A stretch of DNA of 26,695 bases, taken from the NCBI GenBank assembly GCA_946539635.1, contig CAMNHS010000002.1, forward strand, positions 1 through 26,695. Direction: 5' to 3'. The position numbers and the translations under genes were made by a program. Below the pieces are notes generated by a model. The model saw only the letters and a program-made list of their open reading frames with translations. It made no database searches and was not told where the DNA came from. Each line of letters begins with the position of its first letter. Positions within the stretch are counted from its first letter, which is position 1. The DNA comes from an uncultured Prevotellaceae bacterium. Lineage in GTDB: Bacteria > Bacteroidota > Bacteroidia > Bacteroidales > Bacteroidaceae. Positions 7,732 through 14,779 of the stretch are shown in pieces.

Positions 7732-8675
7732 TGATTCATGATCTGAATTTTGTCATATCTTGCTACAGTCTTTTTGGCCGCCTTTCCCATTCGTTCCCTT
7801 TCTTCTGGATGTTCCATCAGGTAAGTTAGTTTCTCAATGAATAATGAATCATCATCGTATGGTATCAGAAAACCATTTTCTCCATCTTTAATTATCTCTC
7901 GTGGTCCATAAAGACAGTCAAAAGCAATACATGGTAGTCCGCATTGCATAGCTTCAATAAGAACCAATCCGAACCCCTCAAAACGTGAAGTCATTATGAA
8001 AATACTGCCACTTGTATATGCTTTTACAACATCTGTGGTATTATGATGTATTTGAAGTTGCCAATCAGGATTCTTTTCTGCGACATTCATCCATAGTCTG
8101 TTCATCCGAGAAAAATCTTTTTCCCAGCAGTCTCTTCCAATGCTGACCACAGCTTTAGTGTAATAATTAGGAAACGTTTGTGGATTGAGGGTGGAAAAGT
8201 TTGGTATTATGGCAATTTTTTTTGCATGATTAAAATTCGCAGCATTGGAATGGGTTAGTGCAACGATGGCATCTGCATGGCGTTCCGCTATATTTATTGC
8301 AAAGGGATGGATCATTTTCTGCTTTACACCATGAGACTCATATATTGTTTTTGTGTGATGGGTATTTAGTAAACAGGAGACTGCACCAATGTGCTGAAAA
8401 GTAATGTAGATGTCTGGCTTTATACGTAATATGATTTTGTTGAGACGATATAGTGCCAATGGTACTGTCACAATATTATATGTAGGAGTGATATTAAGAC
8501 ACTCGACCCGAACTTTGGGAGATAAAGGGAAGAAAGATTCTTCACATCCTTTGTATAATACAAGGATGATAATATCCCATCCCCATTGTTCTGCCATATA
8601 GGAGGCTTTGGCTGTGAGAATCCGTTCGATGCCCCCATTGGTTGATAGGCGTTCTATTTCATATACTATGCGCAT
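7704..8675 (-). CDS. Family 4 glycosyltransferase, core segment apparently shortened
   Basis: This 323-aa GT-B glycosyltransferase begins MRIVYEIERLSTNGGIERIL, the usual acceptor-domain opening with the GGIER loop. The donor domain has the EX7E motif Glu233/Glu241 in RFEGFGLVLIEAM, followed by GLPCIAFDCLYGPREII and NGFLIPYDD. Family members normally carry about 25 residues between the strand that reads WQLQI here (205-209) and the segment that reads TTDVVKAYTSGSIF here (213-226). That stretch includes a GDG turn, a helix and a VxFxG strand. Only three or four residues are present here, so the protein may be impaired or divergent. The frame is otherwise intact. It overlaps the acyltransferase by 10 nt and the HAD gene by 28 nt. 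Substrate unknown. Confidence 0.8.
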   Translation of the reverse strand: MRIVYEIERLSTNGGIERILTAKASYMAEQWGWDIIILVLYKGCEESFFPLSPKVRVECLNITPTYNIVTVPLALYRLNKIILRIKPDIYITFQHIGAVSCLLNTHHTKTIYESHGVKQKMIHPFAINIAERHADAIVALTHSNAANFNHAKKIAIIPNFSTLNPQTFPNYYTKAVVSIGRDCWEKDFSRMNRLWMNVAEKNPDWQLQIHHNTTDVVKAYTSGSIFIMTSRFEGFGLVLIEAMQCGLPCIAFDCLYGPREIIKDGENGFLIPYDDDSLFIEKLTYLMEHPEERERMGKAAKKTVARYDKIQIMNQWKKLLTEL

Positions 8676-9631
8676 TTTTTCATTAGTGGCTTTTCAATGT
8701 AAAACCATGATATGGTAGCAAGAATAGATGTAACTATGATTGTTAGTATAAAACATAGAAATAGATTATATTCTGCAACTCCATAGTGTATAAGTAATTG
8801 TATTATTGGAAAATGATATAGATAGAGACCATATGTTATATTATCATATTTACGGAAAAAGTTTAAAGGTTTGCAATTATAAGCCACAGCGATTAATAAA
8901 ATAGGGAATGCTAAAGTCTCAAACATGGAGAAAAAGAATGCTATTATGGACAGGGGAAATAGAAATCTAAAGTACTTGTTGAAGACATCGAAGAATAGCA
9001 TTGTAGTCATACCTCCGATAAAGAAAGTGAAATACTGTGTCTGGACATTAATAAAAGGATAGGTTGTTATGCATAAAGTTATCAAGGGAATACATATCCA
9101 TTTCTTGCCAACTTTTTGCATAAAATAAGTTAGAAAAGGTACTATAATATAAAAAAGAACTTCCTGTTTCATTGACCATAAAGAACCATCCATTTGTGGC
9201 CATAAATTACATTGGAAGGTATTTGGAAGTTCTGGTTCTAACCAGTTAAGCATAAGTATATTTGAGAAAAAATACTTCCATGTCTGTTCTGATGACCAGA
9301 AATCTTTTGTACTTAGACTGGTAACCCAATACCCAAGAAGCATACAAAATATTATTGTTATTATGTATGCAGGTATAATGCGGGCAAAACGTTTTTTTGC
9401 ATAAGATGAGATGTCGCAATCACGACGTAAAAAGCTATATGTTACTAAAAAACCAGTTATTGTAAAAAAGGCTTTTACGCGCATGCTACCTGTGATAAAC
9501 CAAAACTGCTCTATTCCTGTTAATGTACAGAAATGTGCAAGTATTAGTGAGAAAGCAAAAAGATAACGTAGGAAATCAAAGCAATTATCTTTGCGTATTT
9601 CATATTTTATATTTTCATTTAGTAAGTCCAA
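8666..9631 (-). CDS. Acyltransferase-3 family membrane O-acyltransferase (OafA-like)
   Basis: This 321-aa integral membrane protein has about 10 hydrophobic segments and the acyltransferase-3 signature. The catalytic R-X10-H pair is Arg22/His33, in FDFLRYLFAFSLILAHF. Later landmarks are FFTITGFLVTYSF (54-66), KKRFARIIPAY and the C-terminal FYIEKPLMKK. The family moves acetyl or other acyl groups from the cytosol to sugar hydroxyls of O-antigen or exopolysaccharide. Here it most likely O-acetylates the repeat unit, which is inference. Its ATG is within the upstream GT2 gene (17-nt overlap). The gene is markedly AT-rich: two sampled 60-base lines hold 16 and 15 G or C. This contrasts with the housekeeping genes and hints at transfer. 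Confidence 0.88.
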   Translation of the reverse strand: MDLLNENIKYEIRKDNCFDFLRYLFAFSLILAHFCTLTGIEQFWFITGSMRVKAFFTITGFLVTYSFLRRDCDISSYAKKRFARIIPAYIITIIFCMLLGYWVTSLSTKDFWSSEQTWKYFFSNILMLNWLEPELPNTFQCNLWPQMDGSLWSMKQEVLFYIIVPFLTYFMQKVGKKWICIPLITLCITTYPFINVQTQYFTFFIGGMTTMLFFDVFNKYFRFLFPLSIIAFFFSMFETLAFPILLIAVAYNCKPLNFFRKYDNITYGLYLYHFPIIQLLIHYGVAEYNLFLCFILTIIVTSILATISWFYIEKPLMKKCA

Positions 9632-10514
9632 TGTAGTATCCTAATTTGTAAAGTGCGAAAAGTCTCATATTGGGGAAATCACTAAGCAGGTTTCGTCTTA
9701 ATAGTGGTTTTGTAATTCTGTAACATAGATAGATTGGTTTCTCTATGTGCCACTTCTTGCACTTGTTCAGTACTTTCCCGATTCTTGTGTGTGGTAACAG
9801 CATTGCTTCAGCTTTGTGTAACATGGTTAATGCCGTTTCTGTTTTTTTTAGGAAAATATCATTGTTATCAAAACCAATGTGTAGGAGAGGATTATTGATA
9901 TATACTATTTTCTTTTTTTTTCGTCCCAATTCCACTCCCATAAATATGTCTTCAAATCCGTATTTTGTGAATGTCGGGTGGAATGGGGTGTTAAGGATTA
10001 CAGATCGCTTAATCATAACATTGAATGTACAGAATCTGCTATAGGGATGGGCATTGCAGTATTGTGTGGTGCGGTAGGGTTCTGCATTTTTTTCGTATGT
10101 ATATCTAAGAGATACTTTTGGAGAAGGTTGGGTAGTAGGATTTGTTAAGCCACCTATTATAACATCAGCATCGGGATGTTGTTTGGTGGCTGATATGTAA
10201 TTTTTAATGAAATTATCGCTAACAACTCGTGCATCGCAGTCCATAATAATGCACCAATCTCCTGTCGCCTCTTTTACCAGATTATTAATGTTATATGCTC
10301 TGCCAACATTTTCTTTTTTGCGAATATATCTGCAGTTTGGTAGGTCGTTGATTTTAAGGTTTGCTATTGACTTTACTTGATCTTTGCCTCCATCTTCCAT
10401 TACAATAATCTCGTATTTGTCAAGATTATCAAGTATTTCACATTGCTTCTGCAAATCATGCACCAATGTATAGCATATATAATCGTATGTTGGTATGAGT
10501 ATTGACAGGGTCAT
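9615..10514 (-). CDS. Family 2 glycosyltransferase (GT-A)
   Basis: This 299-aa GT-A glycosyltransferase has the first strand SILIPTY (4-10), MEDGG (39-43), the KENVGRAYNIN loop (67-77), the metal-binding DCDAR (92-96) and a FEDIFMG motif (187-193) with the catalytic-type ED. It is probably one of the sugar transferases that build the surface polysaccharide; its donor is unknown. The start ATG gives the family's usual N-terminus directly. It begins 14 nt after the PorZ-like gene and overlaps the acyltransferase by 17 nt, so it is part of the same minus-strand operon. Codon use is AT-rich like that of the acyltransferase. Confidence 0.83.
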   Translation of the reverse strand: MTLSILIPTYDYICYTLVHDLQKQCEILDNLDKYEIIVMEDGGKDQVKSIANLKINDLPNCRYIRKKENVGRAYNINNLVKEATGDWCIIMDCDARVVSDNFIKNYISATKQHPDADVIIGGLTNPTTQPSPKVSLRYTYEKNAEPYRTTQYCNAHPYSRFCTFNVMIKRSVILNTPFHPTFTKYGFEDIFMGVELGRKKKKIVYINNPLLHIGFDNNDIFLKKTETALTMLHKAEAMLLPHTRIGKVLNKCKKWHIEKPIYLCYRITKPLLRRNLLSDFPNMRLFALYKLGYYIGLTK

Positions 10515-10528
10515 TGTATCAAATGAAA

Positions 10529-12454
10529 TTATTTTAAGATAGCGATTTTAGTTACGCATCCTTTGGAACCTTCTGGCGTTTCCACCAGAACCATATATAC
10601 GCCAGAGGCAACTCGGTCTCCGTTTTGATCGCAGCCGTCCCATTTGTATGAGCCGCCAGAAACGATACCTTTGTGTACAATGTAGCCTGATGGCGTTGTT
10701 ATTTTTATCTGACATTGCTCGTAAAGACCTTTGATGGTTATGGGACCAGTAAAGTCAGGAGATACTGGGTTCGGGTACGCATATATATTATCTTCGTTTA
10801 ATGTACCATAGTCTGATGTTATATCTGTTTGATAAGAACATAAACCTTTTATTGTGGCAATATAAACTATGCCGGAATTTTTATCTATAACGATGTCATA
10901 TATTTCGTTTGATGGAAGTGGAGAATTCTCGGTTGTAAAATGAGAAACTTCTTTTGTGTTGTCAGCACTTATGACAAAGATACCAGCATCTTTCGTTCCA
11001 ATCCATTTGCGTTGAGCTTTGTCTATCGCTATGACATAGCAGTATACTTCTCCTAAAAGGTAATCGGCAAGTTCTGTGTCATCATCGCGATTTATTTTAG
11101 GTTGAGTAAAGACCCTGTTCTTTTCTGCAATATCCTGACTTGAAATGTATACAGGACCATTTGTCGTAGGTAACCAGATATTTCCTTCTGCGTCCTCTGT
11201 AGGGCGGAAAAAATATGGATTGGTATTTACCAGTTGACCATCTTGATTGATAAAAGCAATATAGGAGTCCAATGTCTGGGTTTCCATATTGAGGGCATAT
11301 AGTCCAGATCTGTCCCAATTGGAATTCGTGAACCATAATAAACCGTTTGATTTGCTTATGAAAGCTCCTTCTAAAGATCTGTTCTGAGTTGCTATATTGT
11401 TGGTTTTACAATCTAAGACCTCCCATGTCCCGTTTTGACTCATTTTATGTATGGATAGCATATTGAAGAATCCATTAAAGGCCCATAAATTTTGTTCTTT
11501 GTCAAATAATAAGGATGTAACGTAAGTACGTTTAGGATTGAGATCGCTAGATGTTAAGGTGCTATTCTCTATATTATAACTCTTTACAAAGGTATTGTTA
11601 CGATATTCAAAAAGCCCTGTTTTTGCTCCAACAAAGATATGCGTTTCATCATTTGGGTCGAATGCCATACATAGTGTCGTACTGTAGTCATAAGACTGTC
11701 TATATAGGTTAGGCACAGGGAGGTCTGCCCATGTAACTCCATTAGTCAAATCTGCACAATGTACGACTCCATCCCGTGTTATCAGTGTCGGACCATCTGC
11801 AATACCATTGGTCGCATATAATTTGTGCTTATTAAGATAAAGTCTGAAAAAATTATTATCCGAAGGCCCGTCTGGTTTCGCGTCTCCAGATAAAGTCTTG
11901 TACTCATCAACAGTCATTGTGGCGCGTTCATCATCAGGTATGGCTTCACCATGTGTATAGGTTTCTTCAATTGTACCACTTAGTGTATTGATTTTTAACG
12001 TACCAAGTTCTTCCGTTGTTAAGTATGCGTATTTCCCGTTAACGTGTATATCCGTTATGGCTTTATCTTTAGATGTGAGTTTCTCTTTCAAACCGACTAG
12101 GGTTGTTACCTCTTTTGCAAAGTCTGTTGGCAAAAAGTCTATGGTGTAGTCCTCGTATATTATTAGTAACTTCTTGGCTGTTTTGCATGCAGCAATATTT
12201 ACTATGTTTTGTGATGTGAGACCTGTAAGTTTGTTGTGTTCAGTAACAGAATGGTCTGTTGTGTTATATGAGAAAAGATTCCCATCACATAATGCAAATA
12301 TATAGTTGCCGAATGGCTCAACTTTGCTTATATTTGTGTATGAATTATATAGTCTCCATGTACCAGCAGGTTCTGCAAACATGTATGTTATGCATAAAAA
12401 CAGATAAATTTGAAGGGTTATGAGTATTTTATTCATCATGAAAAGGGTATGCAT
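10529..12454 (-). CDS. porZ: PorZ-like type IX secretion beta-propeller protein
   Basis: This 641-aa exported protein is probably the PorZ component of the cell-surface attachment complex of the type IX secretion system. In Porphyromonas, PorZ works with the sortase PorU and binds anionic LPS so that it can be joined to secreted cargo. A signal peptide covers about residues 6-27 (hydrophobic ILITLQIYLFLCITYMFA, cleavage before EPAGTW). Then follow propeller-like repeats of the two-component-regulator type (for example GTWRLYNSY, LWAFNGFFN, NIWLPTTNGP, KWIGTKDAG, IVYIATIKGL). From about residue 554 there is a C-terminal sorting-type domain with YPNP (560-563), KWDGCDQNGDRVASGVY and a terminal KIAILK. 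It is shorter than Porphyromonas PorZ (about 776 aa as I recall). The start overlaps the preceding GT2 stop (TAATG); ATG codons at 12439 and 12436 also fit the signal peptide. Confidence 0.75.
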   Translation of the reverse strand: MHTLFMMNKILITLQIYLFLCITYMFAEPAGTWRLYNSYTNISKVEPFGNYIFALCDGNLFSYNTTDHSVTEHNKLTGLTSQNIVNIAACKTAKKLLIIYEDYTIDFLPTDFAKEVTTLVGLKEKLTSKDKAITDIHVNGKYAYLTTEELGTLKINTLSGTIEETYTHGEAIPDDERATMTVDEYKTLSGDAKPDGPSDNNFFRLYLNKHKLYATNGIADGPTLITRDGVVHCADLTNGVTWADLPVPNLYRQSYDYSTTLCMAFDPNDETHIFVGAKTGLFEYRNNTFVKSYNIENSTLTSSDLNPKRTYVTSLLFDKEQNLWAFNGFFNMLSIHKMSQNGTWEVLDCKTNNIATQNRSLEGAFISKSNGLLWFTNSNWDRSGLYALNMETQTLDSYIAFINQDGQLVNTNPYFFRPTEDAEGNIWLPTTNGPVYISSQDIAEKNRVFTQPKINRDDDTELADYLLGEVYCYVIAIDKAQRKWIGTKDAGIFVISADNTKEVSHFTTENSPLPSNEIYDIVIDKNSGIVYIATIKGLCSYQTDITSDYGTLNEDNIYAYPNPVSPDFTGPITIKGLYEQCQIKITTPSGYIVHKGIVSGGSYKWDGCDQNGDRVASGVYMVLVETPEGSKGCVTKIAILK

Positions 12455-13329
12455 TAGTTATTTACTATTCCTCCTATTTGCTTCATTACATCAATATTAA
12501 GGCGCCTACGGTCTGCATCGCGCCACCACCCCCATTTGTTGAAGTATTTTATAATGCTGACAATGTGTATGAGCATTAGTCGTATATTCTTTCTAGAACC
12601 TCTTGTGAATGTATGATATATGGATACTTTTGGGTAAAATAAAGTGTCATATTTCTCATGCATTCGTCTTGTGAAATCTATGTCTTCGGCGTAAAGAAAG
12701 AAACGCTCATCAAAAAGCCCGACTTTTGTTACTGCGTCTATCCGTAAAAACATAAAGCAGCCGGATAGGAATGAAACATTCAAAGTCTTGGTAAAACCGG
12801 ATTGCGTCAGTTCACATGTTTGATTTCTACGGCGAATCATCCATTCTGGTAAAGCGAATCGCCCAATAATATCGGTTGGTGTTGGTAGCAAACGTGCCAA
12901 ACGTTGTATTTGACCGTTTGGATACATTACCTTTGGCATTATTTGTCCAACGCTATGATTCTCGTCCATATATTTCTTTAGTGCGGGAATAACTTCCGGT
13001 CCAAACCATACATCAGGATTTACAACGAGATGATATTCCGAACCAATCTCTATGGCTGCTTTGAGAGCAACATTGTGTCCTCCACCATATCCGTTGTTTT
13101 TGTGAGGGAGATACATCAGTTGGAAACCTTGTGAAACTTTAGCAGCTAATTCGGGCTCCCCCTTTAAAACGCGGTCAGCAAATTCTTGTAGTTCAGACTT
13201 TAATTCAAGCATGTCTTCGCTGTGGTCTATAACATATACGATATCCACAGGAGAAGCAAATAGGCTCCTCAAAACAGGCTCAAAGTCCAATAGATGATGG
13301 TTGTATGTGACAATGGATGCTGTAATCAT
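12454..13329 (-). CDS. Rhamnosyltransferase-like family 2 glycosyltransferase
   Basis: This 291-aa GT-A glycosyltransferase of the rhamnosyltransferase-like group shows ITASIVTYN at the N-terminus, a long acceptor loop NNGYGGGHNVAL (78-89), NPDVW (104-108) and the catalytic-region GCFMFLRIDAV plus AEDIDFTRR (204-212). The tail YFNKWGWW is typical of this group. ATG 13329 places the conserved strand at the start. GTG 13368 and ATG 13353 would add 13 and 8 residues of no visible family similarity. It is the first gene of the minus-strand operon and its stop overlaps the PorZ-like ATG, so both are probably translated together. It may act on the same glycan that PorZ recognises; that link is inference from position only. 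Confidence 0.82.
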   Translation of the reverse strand: MITASIVTYNHHLLDFEPVLRSLFASPVDIVYVIDHSEDMLELKSELQEFADRVLKGEPELAAKVSQGFQLMYLPHKNNGYGGGHNVALKAAIEIGSEYHLVVNPDVWFGPEVIPALKKYMDENHSVGQIMPKVMYPNGQIQRLARLLPTPTDIIGRFALPEWMIRRRNQTCELTQSGFTKTLNVSFLSGCFMFLRIDAVTKVGLFDERFFLYAEDIDFTRRMHEKYDTLFYPKVSIYHTFTRGSRKNIRLMLIHIVSIIKYFNKWGWWRDADRRRLNIDVMKQIGGIVNN

Positions 13330-13397
13330 CGTATATATAACGCACTTACGCATTGGTTTATTGTTCACGCGTAAAAAAAGAATATGCGTGAGTGAAA

Positions 13398-13428
13398 CAA
13401 AAGGGTAAAAAATGTTAAAACGTCCAAA
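13398..13428 (-). promoter_or_regulatory. Weak promoter candidate for the minus-strand GT2/porZ operon
   Basis: On the minus strand TTTG (complement of 13425-13428) is followed after 17-18 nt by TACCCTTTTG (complement of 13398-13407). The second element has two extra bases compared with TAnnTTTG, so the match is imperfect. It is the best candidate in the divergent intergenic region. Confidence 0.35.
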
Positions 13429-13446
13429 TTTGTGTCATGTAAGGCG

Positions 13447-13474
13447 TTGTTCTAATAGAGTTTTTGTAACTTTG
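13447..13474 (+). promoter_or_regulatory. Promoter of the RND efflux operon
   Basis: TAACTTTG at 13467-13474 is an exact TAnnTTTG element. GTTG ending at 13449 is the likely -33 element, 17 nt upstream. The adaptor ATG is about 75 nt downstream, giving an untranslated leader of roughly 65-70 nt with no clear structure. No regulator gene lies alongside. Confidence 0.65.
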
Positions 13475-13548
13475 CACCCCGAAACTAAATATGTGTCGTA
13501 AAGTTTTCTAAGACATTTAGGTGTATTGAAAATTATACAAGAAGAAAT

Positions 13549-14742
13549 ATGAAAAGATTAATGTTTTTTGTCGCTGTTGCTGCTTTCTTGATTTCATGCG
13601 GTGGACAGTCTGGTAAACCAAATTTTGGCGACAATGAGTATGCCACTCGTGTCGTTGGCGTTTCCAATGCTGATGTAGAAACCTCTTATCCTGCAATATT
13701 CAAAGGTATGCAGGATGTTGAAATTCGTCCGAAGGCATCTGGATTTATTACTGCAATTATGGTGCGCGAAGGTGAAAATGTGTCTGCTGGACAGGTGCTG
13801 TTCACTATTGATAATGTAACGCAAAAGGCTGCGGTAAATCAAGCTCAAGCAGCAGTTAATTCTGCAAATGCTGCATTGAATACGGCAAAGTTGACGTATG
13901 ATAATGCTAAAAAGTTGTATGAGGCTAATGTGATTGGTGATTTTGAACTTCAGTCAAGTAGAAATAAATATGAGACAGCGCAAGCTGCTTTGGGGCAGGC
14001 ACAGGCAAATCTGACCTCAGCTCAAGAGGCTTTGTCTTTCTGTACGGTTAAATCTCCAACATCAGGTGTTGTGGGCTCTTTGCCATACAAGGTGGGGGCA
14101 TTGGTGGGCCCTTCGATGAATCCAGCATTTACGACTATATCCAATGGTTCTCATGTAGATGTTTATTTCTCTATGAATGAGAAAGAAAGTATGGCTCTTA
14201 TTCGTGAATATGGTTCAATTCAAGAAGCGATAAATCATATGCCTGCAATTCGCTTGCAGTTGGCTGATGGCTCGGAGTATGAGTCGCAAGGTAAGGTTGT
14301 TAAGGCATCTGGCGTTATTGATGCAATAACCGGAACGGTTAGCTTTATCGCTGCTTTCCCGAATCCTAAGAAATTGATAAAGTCCGGGGGAAGCGGAAAA
14401 GTTATTATGCCGCATGTTGCAACAAATGCTATCATAATACCGCAAGTTGCAACTGTAGAGATTCAAGACAAACACTTCGTTTATATCGTAGGCAAGGATA
14501 ATAAGGTGCGATATACAGAAGTTACCATTGATACCCAAAATGATGGTCAGAACTACATTATAACCTCAGGGTTGAAAAAGGGTGATAAGATAGTAGTTGA
14601 TGGTGTTTCTTCTTTGCAGGATGGTATGGAGATTAAGCCCCTTACCGAGGCAGAGTATGCAAAGAAACTGAAAAAAGCCGAAGAACTTTCTAAGGTACAG
14701 GGAGATGGCGTATTTGCAGTAGGCAAAGCACTAAAGGGATAG
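13549..14742 (+). CDS. RND efflux periplasmic adaptor lipoprotein (AcrA/MexE type)
   Basis: This is the membrane-fusion component of a tripartite efflux pump, linking the inner-membrane RND pump to the outer-membrane channel. The N-terminus is a lipoprotein signal with lipobox LISC, giving lipidated Cys17. A first half-lipoyl domain follows at about 56-88 (VEIRPKASGFI, VREGENVSAGQVLF). Next comes an alanine-rich helical hairpin at about 90-163 (repeated AQA/AAL heptads), then the second half-lipoyl at about 167-187 (VKSPTSGVVG). The remainder forms the beta-barrel and membrane-proximal domains. Its 397 aa are typical. It is the first gene of the operon, 37 nt before the pump gene. Substrates are not predictable from sequence. 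Confidence 0.92.
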   Translation: MKRLMFFVAVAAFLISCGGQSGKPNFGDNEYATRVVGVSNADVETSYPAIFKGMQDVEIRPKASGFITAIMVREGENVSAGQVLFTIDNVTQKAAVNQAQAAVNSANAALNTAKLTYDNAKKLYEANVIGDFELQSSRNKYETAQAALGQAQANLTSAQEALSFCTVKSPTSGVVGSLPYKVGALVGPSMNPAFTTISNGSHVDVYFSMNEKESMALIREYGSIQEAINHMPAIRLQLADGSEYESQGKVVKASGVIDAITGTVSFIAAFPNPKKLIKSGGSGKVIMPHVATNAIIIPQVATVEIQDKHFVYIVGKDNKVRYTEVTIDTQNDGQNYIITSGLKKGDKIVVDGVSSLQDGMEIKPLTEAEYAKKLKKAEELSKVQGDGVFAVGKALKG

Positions 14743-14779
14743 TGTTTATACGTATAAAAATTAAATGAAATAAAAAAAG

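Noticed and set aside
13365..13391. Inverted repeat TCACGC/GCGTGA with an A-rich loop as an operator or terminator
   Set aside because: Only six perfect pairs, no T tract on the relevant strand and no regulator gene nearby; not strong enough to list.
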